64,000 nucleotides of DNA from Cricetomys ansorgei (taxonomy: Eukaryota; Chordata; Mammalia; Rodentia; Nesomyidae), in assembly GCA_026225945.1 (NCBI GenBank), contig JAMJFZ010001258.1, forward strand, positions 7,088,501 through 7,152,500, given 5' to 3'. A program made the translations under genes and the position numbers. The notes under the pieces were generated by a model, which made no database searches, was not told the DNA's origin, and worked only from the letters and a program-made list of their open reading frames with translations. Shown here piece after piece: positions 36,826 through 49,171 of this stretch (positions are counted from its first letter, which is position 1; every line of letters starts with the position of its first letter).

Positions 36826-38310
36826 CATCACCCTTAGCACTGTCAGCCCCGGCACAGGCAGTATGGGAGTTCTGCCAGGAGAGAGGAGTCTCCCTTACAG
36901 ACAGAGCAGGGAGCTAAGAACATAGTGATGTAAATGAGAGAAGGGGAATATAAGGCACTGGGGACTCCCGAGTGGAAAGCAGGGCAGGGTGGGGCTCAAG
37001 CTGCAGAGCTGAAGGTCCGTGCTGTGACCACCTACACCTCAGCCTCGGGCTCTTCCCGGGTGAGGCCCAGCTACCCAGAAACAGAAGCTAAGAGTGCCTT
37101 GGTGCCCCGGCCAACAACACCAGCTTCATTCAGGATACGCGTGATGGCTTCCCAGAGAACCAATCCAGGAATTCAATCCACCCTGAGTTCAACCCAGCTC
37201 ACCCTCCAGACTGTGTACCAACATGCCCTTTCTTTTTCGTGCTAAGATGTAAAATATGACCCGTGTGAGACGTGATGGCCAGGCAGGAGGATTCTGTCCA
37301 CATGTGGCCGTACTTTCATGGAAGAGATAAATCCAATCATTTGCAACGTAGTGCTCAGCCCTCTGCTGTCTCCTGAAAGCTATATCTCCTAGGTCTTCAT
37401 TTTTCAGCTCTATAGTTCCATTTGACAGCACATATCTGAAATCTAGAAAAGTACAGAACAACATGCCCCCCCCAGGTTAAAATGCCATAAAAATTTGTGA
37501 TGCATCCCCTATTTTTCTACAACATTGTAATTCACAATTTATCTATTGTGTATTTTAAGGAACACAGACAGAAGGAACCCAAAGGTTCCAAACATAAAGA
37601 AATGCTAAGTATGTAGAAAGGCTAAGAGCACCCAGGTTGGATCAGTGCCACTGACTAAAATACCACACGGAAGCTGCCGGAACTAATGAAATGACTGCCC
37701 ATTAATCAAAAGGGGAAAACTTAACTTTACTGCAATTCTCTCAGAAACTGAATCAGGCTATGCAGTACAGAGTGGGGGCGGGGTCCTAGATGCCAGGTTA
37801 CAAAGACGCCATAATGACAATCCTGGTCCTGTCCAGGCTGAACACCATAAATCTGAAGAGCAAGAAGGGACGGATCATCTGGGGGTCACAACCCACTGGT
37901 TCAACGGAGGGAAGAAAGCGGAAGTCAGAGAAGCTGGCAAAACACATGAGTCAGCCCCAGTCACACGCCCTGATACAGCAGAGCCGGGGCTGGACCCCCA
38001 GGGCTGATGTGGTGCCCCGGGTGGGACACAGCCTGACCAACACTCAGCGAGGAGTCTCCTGAGTCTCCCTGGAGACAGGATTGCTGCACACAATCTTCAC
38101 AAACAATGGTGCTACTGGATCATCATTGGCTAGACTTCCTCTGTGACTAATTTTCAGATTACCAGGTTAATGCTGCTAACCCATGTTTGGGTCTTTGCCA
38201 CAACATTACCATAGGATGGTTCATATCACCATGCTATGATTTATAGCATCGATAATAACTCTGCCTGCTCTCTTTTGTTCTATGCTTTCTACAGGATAGG
38301 TTAATAAAAG

Positions 38311-38396
38311 TCTCTCTCTCTGTCTCTCTCTCTGTCTCTCTCTCTCACACACACACACACACATACACACACATGCATGCACGCACATGCATACAT
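38311..38396. repeat. (CT)n(CA)n compound microsatellite
   Basis: CTCTCTGT units for about 35 bp run into CA repeats with CATGCA interruptions. Confidence 0.9.
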
Positions 38397-39019
38397 ATTA
38401 GTGATCCCAAGTCCAGAAGAACCATATGGGCAGTTGTAGAATAAGGTTTTGCCAAAGAAAAGCTCCTCCCCCTTATAGTTACATGCTGCATGGACTTCTG
38501 GGAACAGCTTGGAAGGAGGTATATAAGAGAGAGAGTGACAGTTGGAATGGTAGTTGCAGTAGGACAGGGAAAGAGAGAGCACAAAAGCTGATGATAGGAG
38601 AAGCAGGCAGGAATAAGATTGATAAGGGAAGCAGGCAGAAATAAGGCTCAGATAAAGTGGACTAACTGGGGTTTTAGAAAAGTTACAATTTAGATCTTTC
38701 TCAGTAATTGCTGTGCTGGGAGAAGCTGAACCAGAGTGGGGTAGAATTAGTTCGGTTCCCCAGACTTAGACAGATTAAGACAGCCAGAAAAGGGCTGTAA
38801 AGGTTTCTCTCTTTCATTTCTTTTCTGTTCCTTTCCTTCTTAACCTTTTGAGCTAACTGAGGTTTAAAACCATTACAAGTTAGAAATCTTTCAGCCGAGA
38901 CCAGAGGGCTGGAGTCAAGTTGCCAGAGAAAGAGTAACAGTTACAAAGGCTTGAAAGCTTAGATACAGAGCTCAGACCCAAATGACAGAGAACAGCCACA
39001 CCCACACATCTTTGTAAAA

Positions 39020-39060
39020 GAAAAAACAAACAAACAAACAACAACAAAAAGAAAAACAGT
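39020..39060. repeat. A-rich (AAAC)n tract
   Basis: Short run of 'aaacaaacaaac' type units. Confidence 0.75.
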
Positions 39061-39111
39061 TACAGGCAGTGAAGTCAAATGTGACTATTTCCAGTTACAG
39101 TAAAAGGACCA

Positions 39112-39225
39112 TAGGTCAGACATGGTGGTGTGCACCCAGCAGCCAGGAGGCTGAGGCAGGAGGACCAAGAGTCTGAGGATAGTCTGGGCTATGTAGTAAG
39201 ACTTCATCTCAAAAAACAAGCAAAA
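39112..39225 (+). mobile_element. B1 SINE
   Basis: 'ggtcagacatggtggtgtgc', 'aggaggctgaggcaggagg' and 'agacttcatctcaaaaaac'. Confidence 0.75.
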
Positions 39226-39854
39226 AGAACAAGACCAGCAGAGTTATGATGAGCCACCCGGAGTCATCCACAGACGCGGGACTTAACTAACTGCTTTTAA
39301 CTGTAGGCGATATCTTCTCTGTCTACATATTCATAAAACCATATTTTTGGCCCTCCTTCCCTACATGACTTTGATGTCCACCCTCCAGCTTTTGAGTTCC
39401 CTGTGCTCTGCACCACTCTTATCAGGCGGCATACAAATTGCACAACGGAGGCCTAGTGGTTTTATAACCGACAGGGGTGGGGATTGCCTTTCCTCTGAGT
39501 GATCGGAAGGACTCAGCATGTGCACAAGAGAAACTCTGCCACACATGCAGAGAAAATAGCTCACACTCCCCAGAGCCACACAAGACAGACTTCCAGGGGT
39601 GTCCAACCTTTGGACATGGTGACACAGGAGACATGGTCCTGTCATCTACACACGTGCCAGGCCGTGTTCACAGCTATCCCCGGATCGCATGTGGTCTGCA
39701 AGGGCTGGGTTGGCATGCCTGGAAGGATGGGTGAATTCAGTCCAACTTCACCACTAAGAGAAATATACTAGCTTTTTCCTTTCTTTTTCTCTCTTCCATA
39801 CCCTACCGTTTTCTTTTTTGAGATTTTATCTGGTTTTGCTATTGTTGTCACTGG

Positions 39855-39998
39855 GACATGGATTCTCTGTTGTAACCCTGGCTGTCCTGGAACTCACTCT
39901 GTAGATCAGGCTGGGCTCGAACTCACAGAGTTCTGCCTGCCTCTGCCTCAGAGCACAGAGTGCTGGGATTAGAGGCGTGCGCCGCCACTGCCTGGCTT
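39855..39998 (-). mobile_element. B1 SINE (antisense)
   Basis: 'tgtaaccctggctgtcctgg', 'ctgtagatcaggctgggctc' and 'attagaggcgtgcgccgcc', a relatively well-preserved copy. Confidence 0.9.
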
Positions 39999-40189
39999 TT
40001 ATTTGTTTTCACAGTGTTGGGGACACGTGCAAGACAAGTATCTGACCCTGAGCTTCATCCCCAGCTGTTCATTTTTCTTTCTCTTATGTTTTATTTTATA
40101 AAATTATGAACCGAGTGTTAGGCCTTCTGCTACATAATGAGATCATATTTTAAAAAGTAAAAACTAAACAAATAACTTACAATTATTAT

Positions 40190-40338
40190 TTGGTTTTTTG
40201 AAACAAGGATTCTCTGGGTAGCCCTGGCTATTCTGCAACTCACTCTGTAGACTAGGCTGGCCTCGAACTCACAGAGATCCTCCTGCCTCTGCCTCCCCAG
40301 TGCTGGGATTAAAGGCGTGTGCCATCACATCTGGCTTA
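40190..40338 (-). mobile_element. B1 SINE (antisense)
   Basis: 'tagccctggctattctgcaa', 'gactaggctggcctcgaac' and 'gattaaaggcgtgtgccatc', near full length. Confidence 0.9.
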
Positions 40339-40520
40339 TAACTTAAAATTATTATAGCAGAGAAAAGAATTTATTTAATATTCATGTTTGATGTGAATTT
40401 TGAAAATATAAAAGTAGCAAAAGCCTAACAAACTTATAGTCCACTCCCCCAAGTGCACAAAGGATGTATTATAGTCATTTTCACTCAGGTCATTTTTTTA
40501 TAAAAGAAATGTAGGTAAAC

Positions 40521-40630
40521 AAAGGCAAGCTAGGGAGTACATACCTGTTATCTCAGCACACAAGAGGCTGAGGCTGGAAGGTGAAGTTTGAAGCCAGCCT
40601 GGGTACATATTGAGACCCTGTCTAACTCCC
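40521..40630 (+). mobile_element. B1 SINE fragment
   Basis: 'gttatctcagcacacaagag', 'gaagccagcctgggtacat' and 'gagaccctgtctaac'. It is opposed to the antisense B1 about 180 bp upstream. Confidence 0.7.
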
Positions 40631-40837
40631 CGGTCGATATACGTTGACCTCCTTTTCAAGATGCTGCATGGTCCAAGCCCACTCAGATCCTCAGAGACAA
40701 TTATGGGTGGTTTGTAGGTCTAGCAGTGTATATTTGAATCTATCTACATATAAAAACGTAAGCATGAGTCTTTTTCTACACGTATGTGTTCACAAAACAG
40801 CACGTAGGACTAGTTTCAACAAAATGTCTCCAGAAAC

Positions 40838-40863
40838 ACACACACACACCACACACACACACA
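40838..40863. repeat. (CA)n short microsatellite
   Basis: About 12 CA units with one CC interruption. Confidence 0.85.
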
Positions 40864-40970
40864 TATCTAAGTTTCTTTCTGAGCACAGCCATGATAGAAT
40901 AAAAAAAAGAAAAAGTTAATAAGAAATAAGAAAGCCCAGGCCTGGTCCTAAAACCAAGATTTACTGCCCA

Positions 40971-41080
40971 TGGGTCTGGGGGTCTGGAAGTCTGTGGGTC
41001 TGGAGGTCTGGGGAATCTTAGAATCTGGGGGTCTGGGGGTCTTAGGGTCTAGGGGTCTGGGATCTTGGGGTCTGGGGTTC
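40971..41080. repeat. G-rich minisatellite, 8-bp GGGTCTGG unit
   Basis: About 13 imperfect units such as GGGGGTCT, TGGAGGTCT and TAGGGTCT run without break for 110 bp. Many GGG or longer runs lie on the plus strand. Confidence 0.88.
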
Positions 41081-42262
41081 AGTCTACTTCCCCGAGTCTC
41101 AGGGACTTCTTGTTGTTGTTTTACGAGAGAGCTAGATGAAAGAGAAGGGCCAAAGTTCCTTCCACCTTTGAAGCCCGATGACTGTGGGGTTCAATTTCCT
41201 CGTCTGTCACCCAGACAATGCTGTCTGCCCTGCCTGCTGCTGTACAGACCGCCTGGAGATCAAAGAGCCTTCGGGGTGTGACACTCATCGTAACCGTGAC
41301 TACCATCATCCTCACGAACTAGCGGTTGCTAAGATCCTCAGAACACGTTTGGAGAAACCACTGTCACATGTGTGCAAGGCTTGGCTCGGATGACTGTGTT
41401 GCAGGTCAGGCCGTATGAAATGTTTTAATTTTCTTTACCCTTACTATCTGGGACATGCAGTTCAGCACAGTGGCTCCCTTAACTCTGTCAGAAGATTTAG
41501 AGAGTGACGTGCCCACGTGTCTCCTGATACGATCGCTCTCCTTTGTGAAGACCTATCTAGCCAGCTCAGGCTTTCGGAGTAAAATAGGCTTGGGTCCATT
41601 CAAAACTGGAATTGGTTTGTCTGACACGCAGTTTGGGGGTGCAGAATTTCACTTGTTTTATGAAGATTAAAACCTAAGAAATTGGTTTGACCTCTGGGAC
41701 TAGGGGACATTTTTCCATTTTTCTCAGAAACATAAGATAAGCTGAGACTCCTGAGAGGAAAATCAAGCTTCTTGATTAAAATTGTAAAACTCCAATGCAC
41801 AGTTTCCCTAAGAAACCAAATCGTTCATATCTATATGTAAATGTGAGTGAAATGTCAGTGTGCACAAAGGTGTGCAGGCCTCTGGTATTCTAATCCATCT
41901 TCCTGGACCACCTTCTCCTGGACAAACATTGGTCTTCAAAATGAAGCCCAGAGGACACCGTGTCTAGGCAGCCTTCCCTCACTTCCTGCCCAGTGTGCTC
42001 TGGAAGAACCTCTGCTCTCCGTTCCTCCAGCACCCTCTCAAATAACTGAACACCAAGTCAGCTGTCTGGCTTCTCCATCCCCCATGATCATTTGAACACA
42101 GACATTACACAAACCATTCTGTGTCACGCTACCTGGTAACAGGTAGAAATGTGGAGCCAATTAGCTTTCTTTTCCATGGACATACTGTTCCGTGTGTGTG
42201 CACATGCAGACAACACTGTGAATCACATTCTCAGTTTGCTTTTCTGACTAAATACCTCGTGC

Positions 42263-42263
42263 A

Positions 42264-42297
<34 letters not shown>

Positions 42298-42532
42298 TGT
42301 GTATGTGTGTGTGTATGTGTGTGTGTATGTGTGTGTGTGTGTATGTGTGTGTGTATGTGTGTGTGTGTGTATGTGTGTGTGTATGTGTGTGTGTGTGTGT
42401 ATGTGTGTGTGTGTGTATGTGTGTGTGTATGTGTGTGTATGTGTGTGTGTATGTGTGTGTGTGTGTGTATGTGTGTGTGTGTGTATGTGTGTGTATGTGT
42501 GTGTGTATGTGTGTGTGTGTGTATATGTGTGT

Positions 42533-42566
<34 letters not shown>

Positions 42567-42567
42567 T
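42263..42567. repeat. Long (TG)n microsatellite with TATG interruptions
   Basis: About 305 bp of alternating TG, interrupted some 20 times by TATG, with recurring 'tatgtgtgtgtg' sub-units. The long Cys-Val open frames across it are artefacts of the repeat. Confidence 0.97.
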
Positions 42568-43119
42568 GATATAAAGCTGAGTCTCTGAAGAGAATTTGGA
42601 TTTGATTCAGTCTTTGAACACTGTCAAAATTATGTAAATACCACCAACCATATCAAGTATAAAATTCTAAAATTGTCAACAAACAGATTTGTTGTCACAT
42701 TTTTCCTTTTAACTAAATCTGGAAAAAAAAAATGACATTTTGGCGTGTGTTCTGAGGAGATGTGTGTGATCTACATGACTCGGAGAGGAAACATGTCCAC
42801 AGGAACCGTCCCTGTGATTGCTGAGCTCTCTTTTCAGTAGTGAACTCTGTGGAACTTTCCGTGTGAACGTACAAGATAGTTATGAAGCTCATGCCAATTT
42901 TAAACTAAACTAAAATTTTAGATTAATTTGAAAATTCTCAAGCTAGCTGATCTTTTTCTAGAGCTACCGAACCTGGAAATTTTAACTGATGTGCTTAAAG
43001 CTAAGGAGAAGGTAGGAAATTATATGAAACTGAGGAGGGAAGGCAGTTAATGAAAGGGGCCCTGCTCGAGTTATAATAGACTCTATCATACAGGCTCTGG
43101 CACTGAAAACTGTCCACGT

Positions 43120-43276
43120 TTTTTGTTTATTTGTTTTTGAGGCAGGGTCTCTCTACACAGCTCTGACTGTTCTGCAACTCTCTCTATAGACCAGGCTGGC
43201 CTCGAACTCACAGAGATCCCCCTGCCCCTGCCTTCTGAGTGCTGGGACTAAAGGCATGTGCCACCACCACCCAGCT
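43120..43276 (-). mobile_element. B1 SINE (antisense)
   Basis: 'gaggcagggtctctctacac', 'tagaccaggctggcctcg' and 'ctaaaggcatgtgccacc' behind a T-rich tail. Confidence 0.9.
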
Positions 43277-44048
43277 GATAACTGTATGTCTTACTGAGGT
43301 CATTCTCACTGCTGGAGATCTAATGAGAGAGTCAGATGAGACATTTAACACTGCTTTGTGCCTTCTGGTTTTAGGATGTATTGGTGGCAAAGGGATCCCG
43401 ATGGCGGTGGTGGGGGGCGGGGATCAGCACCTGCACTCGGCCAGTGCCTCAGGCCCGCGGCACATCTCACAGCCCTTTAAAATGTTGAATCCTGGCATAC
43501 CGGTTGAGCCTCAGGATGGGAAAGCCTGTCAGGGCGGTGCCTGCTTCCCCCTTCTTTACAGGAACCTTGTTCACCAACATCTGGGAAACAGATAGGCTAA
43601 GAGCTTAATCCTAAAGATGACTGGACCTCTCCCGACCTTGTCCACACCTCTCCACTGCATCAAGCTTTAGGTAGGCTGACTGAAGCGTCTAGTAAGCATG
43701 GACCAAAGCGATTGGGCTTCTCTCTTATGCCAAGGCCTGCTTGCTCCAAAAAGCCCTGCTCCTTTCAGGCTGGTCTCTGGAGTCTGAGTTTCTTGGGTTA
43801 GTGACTCCGCCGTCACTCATCCTCTCGGGGACCCTCCCTGCTCCAACAAAACAACATAGGATGGTATCCTCTTAAAACATTTATGACACATGGAAATGTC
43901 AGGATGACCCTGGTACCCAGAATGCTGTCAGAACACAAAGATCTCAGGTGCTGGTACCCACTGTCCCCTTATTTCTAGGTAGCCTCAGGAAAGAGCAGGT
44001 AACCTCCATGTAACTGTGTGGCTGTAAGCGGACACGGGGCCATGGCAG

Positions 44049-44222
44049 CAGTGATTCTTAAACTCTGCCAAGCGGCAGGAGAGCTTAAAATACAAATAAA
44101 GCTGGGTGCTAGTGCTGGGTTATGCGTGCCCAGATTCTGACTCAGGAGGCCTAGGAAAGGCCTGGAAATCAGCATCCCTAACAACTCCAGGGGATACTGA
44201 GCTGTGCACTGAGAACACTGGG
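44049..44222 (+). mobile_element. MER5-like hAT-Charlie fossil
   Basis: The start 'cagtgattcttaaactct' and the later 'gaaatcagcatccctaac', 'actccaggggatactga' fit a degenerate MER5A. Confidence 0.5.
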
Positions 44223-44249
44223 CTGGAATACCTTAAGAAATGCTTTTCA

Positions 44250-44370
44250 GGGCTAGAGAGATGGCTCAGCAGTTGAGAGCATTGGCTTCTCTTCTAGAGG
44301 ACCTGGGTTCAATTCCCAGCACCCAGATGGCAGCTCACAACTGTGTGTAACTCCAGTCCCAGGGGATCTG
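44250..44370 (+). mobile_element. B2/B3 SINE, 3' end replaced by AT repeat
   Basis: 'gggctagagagatggctcag', 'gggttcaattcccagcacc' and 'agctcacaactgtgtgtaa'. The body ends at 'ggggatctga', where the (TA)n begins. Confidence 0.85.

Positions 44371-44421
<51 letters not shown>
44371..44421. repeat. (TA)n microsatellite
   Basis: About 25 TA units with a single G interruption near the middle. Confidence 0.95.
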
Positions 44422-44885
44422 CTTTTTTAAAGAAAGAAATGCTATTCAATTCTAAGAATCTGGTGAGGGGTAGGAAACGCAGCCACACCTCTCTCTTTAG
44501 AGAGCCACCTCCACCTACTACATGCTCAGCACACTGGGGGGCGGGGTCTTGTTCTACAAATTTTGGACACTGCAAAAATAATCCCAAGGGACACATGCAA
44601 TTAATCTTCTAAAGCCTCCCTTTGTGAGATTCGGTCAACACTGCCAACCTCTGGCTTCTAGAATTAAAGCACTCAAGGTTCAGAAAACCTGGAGTGATTT
44701 CGTTGAATTGATTGGCTCAGCATTGCATGGACAGCCTTGCTACACAGGAGAAAACCACAGATCCATTCTCCGTGTGCTGAGAACAGAGAGACCAGCCTCC
44801 TTAGTTGAGCACCACCAATACTATGTATATATTTTAAAGTCAATCTTCATGTGCATCCTAGAAGGCCTGAAAAACCAAGCCTATG

Positions 44886-45030
44886 AGCCAGGTATGGAGG
44901 TAAAGGCCTGTGACTCGCTTTCCCATGGCTGAAGCAGAAGGGTTGTGAATTTGAGGCCAGCCTTGGGCAAAATTCAGAGTTCTAGGCTTAGCCTGAGCTA
45001 TGCCATGAAGCTTTGCCTCAAAAACAAGAC
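44886..45030 (+). mobile_element. B1 SINE (diverged)
   Basis: 'gagccaggtatggaggtaaa', 'gaatttgaggccagccttgg' and 'ctttgcctcaaaaac'. Confidence 0.65.
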
Positions 45031-45079
45031 AGAAAATAGGCTTTTCCTAGAGTTGTCATGTCCCAAGATCTCAGACTTG

Positions 45080-45222
45080 GTGGCACTTTTGGAATCTCAG
45101 ACTCTTTAAAATACTGACATTCGGGTCTCACCTCCAAACATTTTTATTATCCCAAGACCCAGCACGGGTGTTCGAACAGCTGCCCGGGGAACAACCATGA
45201 GGCAAAGGCTGAGAAGGGCCGA
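45080..45222 (+). mobile_element. Possible MER5-like fossil
   Basis: 'actctttaaaatactgac' and 'aggcaaaggctgagaaggg' recall degenerate MER5 copies. Weak. Confidence 0.35.
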
Positions 45223-45445
45223 TCTGTAAAAGAACAGAATCAGTCTGCTTGCCGTAACTTTGGGTCCCATAAGCCATCCATTTCTGTCACTCCAAAGAGC
45301 ATGAGCATTTACACTAACTCACCGTGAAGGATAAGTACTGAAAATTTTACAAGTCCATTGAGCTTCACACTCAGGGTAGGTAACCAGCCTTATCTCCTAG
45401 CTGTACTGATGCCCCTTTCAAGAAAGTCAATAAAATCCCCTCCAT

Positions 45446-45478
45446 CACACTGTGTGTGTGTGTGTGTGTGTGTGTGTA
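45446..45478. repeat. (TG)n microsatellite
   Basis: About 14 uninterrupted TG units. Confidence 0.92.
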
Positions 45479-46139
45479 GTCATTCCCTTAAGAACACATA
45501 CGGTTTCTGCTACAGAAAGCCGAGCCCAGTGAAATTTGATGGGGAGAACACCTTTGCCTCCTAAATTAGAAGTACTTTAAAGATATTTCCACATTCTAAA
45601 ATCTCTCAGCCTTTCACCTGCCTACTTGGCAGAGTGCAGATTAGAAACAACTGGCTCGACTTTATGGCTGTCTCTAAGGATGGAGTGTCATTATGTAGGT
45701 CTCAGCAGAACAGGCTGTTCATCGGGAAGCACAGGGTGGGTGTCAGGAATAAGTATGTGGCTTAATTCCTTTATATTCTTTAGACTCAGTGAGAACATAT
45801 GGTTGCAACCTGAGTAATAAACTATATAGCTATTTATTGAGAAAGTATATGCTCCCCAAAATGACTAGAAGTTTGTGGGAGGCTTAACACACATACCTTC
45901 CTGAATATCACCCACAAAACCCAGGTGCCTTCCAAGGCTCAGAATATTAAACTCAGGTTACTTCTGGTGCTGGCTTCTATCTTATTAGACAGAGCCGCGG
46001 CTGTGTGGAACCACAGAGAACAGATAAAAAAGCAGCAACGGCCAGGGGGCCAGGCCTGTCTGTTACATTTGCACATGCCCGTCACGGTGTTTTCTCAGAA
46101 CACCACGAACTAAACCTGCGGTTTAAGATCCAAGCAGAT

Positions 46140-48130
46140 TGAAAACTGCCTTGGCTGAGCCTAACGAAGTTAAAACTTGACGGCTGGTTTTAACTCCTGA
46201 AACTGCCTCCGCTCCGTGCATCGCTGATTAGAAGCAGCCCACTCTTGACATGTACACAGTCTATGGTGAAATTGATTATGATGTGACTACGGAAAGCAAG
46301 GAAGTCATTTCGTTCAAAATATCAGATTCCACAGAATCATTCCCGGCAGCTGTTGGTGTGCATATGTGGGGGAGGGACGAGTGTGTGAAAACGCTGGCTC
46401 TCCCCTCTTCGGCTTTGTGACATCTTTGGGAAAACGAGGTGGGAGTAAAAAAGGGGGAAAGCAAGATTCTAAAGCATTTAAGGCAGACGCCAAGAGTGAC
46501 GTTGTTAAGTTCAAAAACACTCCATGATACAAGATACACCACTCAGGCCGCTGGATGACTTGCAGTTACACATGTTTCAAGCAGAAAGTCGGTATTCCTC
46601 CACTGGGGTGTCGAAGCTACTCTTAATTACATCAGTTAAAAAAATAAGGTGAGTCATGGTTGATGCGCTGGAGCCTGACGGAGCATAGCACCCATGTCCA
46701 AATATGTCTGGGAACTCACTGCCGGTGTTTAAGCAGCCGCTCGTTTATTGGAGACTTTTAATATTGTTCTGCTTAAAAATCTTAACTTTCCTTGAGGGTC
46801 GCATAAATTCCGATTATGGCCAACTTCAGGGGTGCTTGGGAACGCCTGGTAAGAAGAGTATTTCTTGGTGCTATTTCCCTGGCTCCCAAATTGTTACCAT
46901 GGCACTCTCCGCCCCAGTCAGAATGGGTCTGAGTCTCCACTCAACAGATCCCGAACACTTCAAACACCTTTATGCTCATATCCCTTCACGGGAAAACGCC
47001 ACCCGTCAGCCTGGGGAACCTGGGCCAGAAGAGACCCCCCCCCCCACCCCGGCGTTCCTGCGGTCCCGGGGTTCTGAACGCTCGCTCCACTTTCAGTCTC
47101 TCGGACCTGATGAGAACGCAACCCGATTCCCGTGGCTACATCTAGACTTACAGACATCGGGATCGCTGATTTCACTGGGGTCATGGGGCGCTGTTTTAGG
47201 TCACATGTTAAACTGCCCTTGGGAATAATTTATTAAAATTCCTTTAAACGAGAAGGGGGTGGAGATACCAACAAAGCGCATACTCATGCACGAACGCTTA
47301 GCGCCAAGAACATGGCCAGAAGCTCCGCCTGGACTAGAGGATAAAGCAAACCCCTTGGCGGTCCCCCTCAGGCTGTGGAAAGGTAAATGATGTCATGCCA
47401 CCTTACCTTTCAGAAACAGACCAGGGCTCCTGGCATGGAGGGCTGACCTGCGGCCACCGACGCGGGGAGTCATTTTGGGTGTCGCACATGTACCTCCCTA
47501 GAAAATTCCAACAACATTCTACCAGCCTTCTGCACGCCAATCATGACAAGCCTCCATCCACTCAAACTCTCAGAGGAGTCTGGGAAGGGGCAGAGGAGGG
47601 GGGTTGGTGGGACATGAGCGAGCGAACCAGCGAAAGAGAGAGAGCGTCCCGGGCACTGCCTACCGTCCGCACAGAGAGTCACATGCCGCCGAGGGCCATT
47701 CCTGCTGCATTACAATATCAGTCTGTGTTTGTGCCACATGTTCTCAGCGTCTCCACATATCAACACCCAGGCCAGCTCCGGCCAGAGGTCTCCGGAGACT
47801 ACCTCTGAAGGAGGCAGTCCTAGGCTAATCCTGCCCTGCATTTTTAAGAAAATTCCAAGAAAATTTCTGGTTCACTTCCCCATTTTTCTGCGGCCGTTAC
47901 TGCTGCAGCTGGTGATGGGGTTGCTTTCTGGGTCTACTTTTTTAAAGTCTAGATTCACCGATGATAATTTGGTCTTAAAGAGACTCACAAGGACCAATAC
48001 TGACTCGACCGCAAACTTGCCCTCTCTGGACTTCCCGAAGAGTTCAACGTGGTTACTCAAAGCTGGAAAAATGGATTCTCCGTTGCTCTAGGCGGTGGCT
48101 GGAGTGACGTCCCTTCCACACATTGCAAGA
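46140..48130. other. Repeat-poor unique block with raised CpG
   Basis: No SINE or LTR was recognised in about 2 kb. CpG dinucleotides are clearly more frequent than in the surrounding intron (for example around 46155-46230, 47040-47130 and 47610-47700). No supported exon lies here. It could be a regulatory element of intron 1, but nothing in the sequence proves it. Confidence 0.3.
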
Positions 48131-49128
48131 CACACTGTGTTTGTCAGAACTAGGAGCAGAAGAGGCCAGCGCCATCCAGGGCAGAGACCAGGGACATTCA
48201 AAATATCGAAGGATACTGGCCTAAGTCTAAACTTTGAAGCCGCCTTGTAGAAGATACAACCCACATCCTAAAACCCCCAAAAGTCCCTCCCTGAGAAGCT
48301 GTTACCAAGACCCCAGAGACAGTGATTGGTTTTCGCTTTCTCTGTGATTTAATTACTTATAAACCTGCTATTCTTTCCAGGAACCACTTCATCTTGCCAA
48401 TTTAAATTTCTCTTTCAAAAATTTCACATTTAAACCACCAAACCAAATTACACCTCCATGTGATTTGTGGAATTAAAACCTGCTATTATACTACCAGGGA
48501 AGAAGACAGGGTCAGCATTCCAGCTGGTCTGATGTTCAGCTGTGGTACCTGGCATTCATGTAATCTCCCAAAGCGAGCAGCAGAATACGCTTTTTTAGAG
48601 ATGAAAATCTCTCAGAGAGCCTACACATGGTGGGTGTTTACCGAGCTCTCCTCATTTTCTTGGACCCTTGGAGGAGATGTGTGATGAAGATCATTTTTCA
48701 TCTTTACCACTCATGGGGGTGTCAACAACAGGGGGATTGCCAGGAATGGATTGAACCCACCAGATGAAGCTTCCAAGGCTAAAATAAAGTGAAAGCTGGC
48801 CATCTGCATCTGAACAGCTTGCTTCCAGCTGCGCACCAGAGGTTCCCCCTGCAGTGCCCACCCGCCCGCCCACCAGCTCCCAGAGGAGCCTGGGGGCACC
48901 TCTTCCTAATTTAGTCAAGGCTCACAAGCTGCTCTAAGCTTGCCCTGCTCTCAGATGCTAACAAAGCCCCAGATCCCTAAGAAATCAGTCACTGATCCTG
49001 ACCTATGAGAACTGGCCACACCTCTGCTCAGGCCTCAGGTCCCTGGCTGCCTCGGGTTTCCCACCCTTCCCAACTTCCTCAGGACATGGTTTTCACTGTA
49101 ATGCAATGAAATGAAATTCATCTCCCCA

Positions 49129-49130
<2 letters not shown>

Positions 49131-49170
<40 letters not shown>
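49131..49170. repeat. (CAG)13 trinucleotide repeat
   Basis: About 13 perfect CAG units on the plus strand, which read CUG in the Rbm20 transcript. It lies in intron 1 and is not coding. Confidence 0.97.

Positions 49171-49171
<1 letters not shown>

Noticed and set aside
42121..42588. Cys-Val repeat proteins
   Set aside because: Pure translation of a TG microsatellite.
46704..47228. 174-codon plus-strand open frame in the CpG-raised block
   Set aside because: Considered as an alternative exon or antisense gene, but no domain, promoter or splice context supports it.
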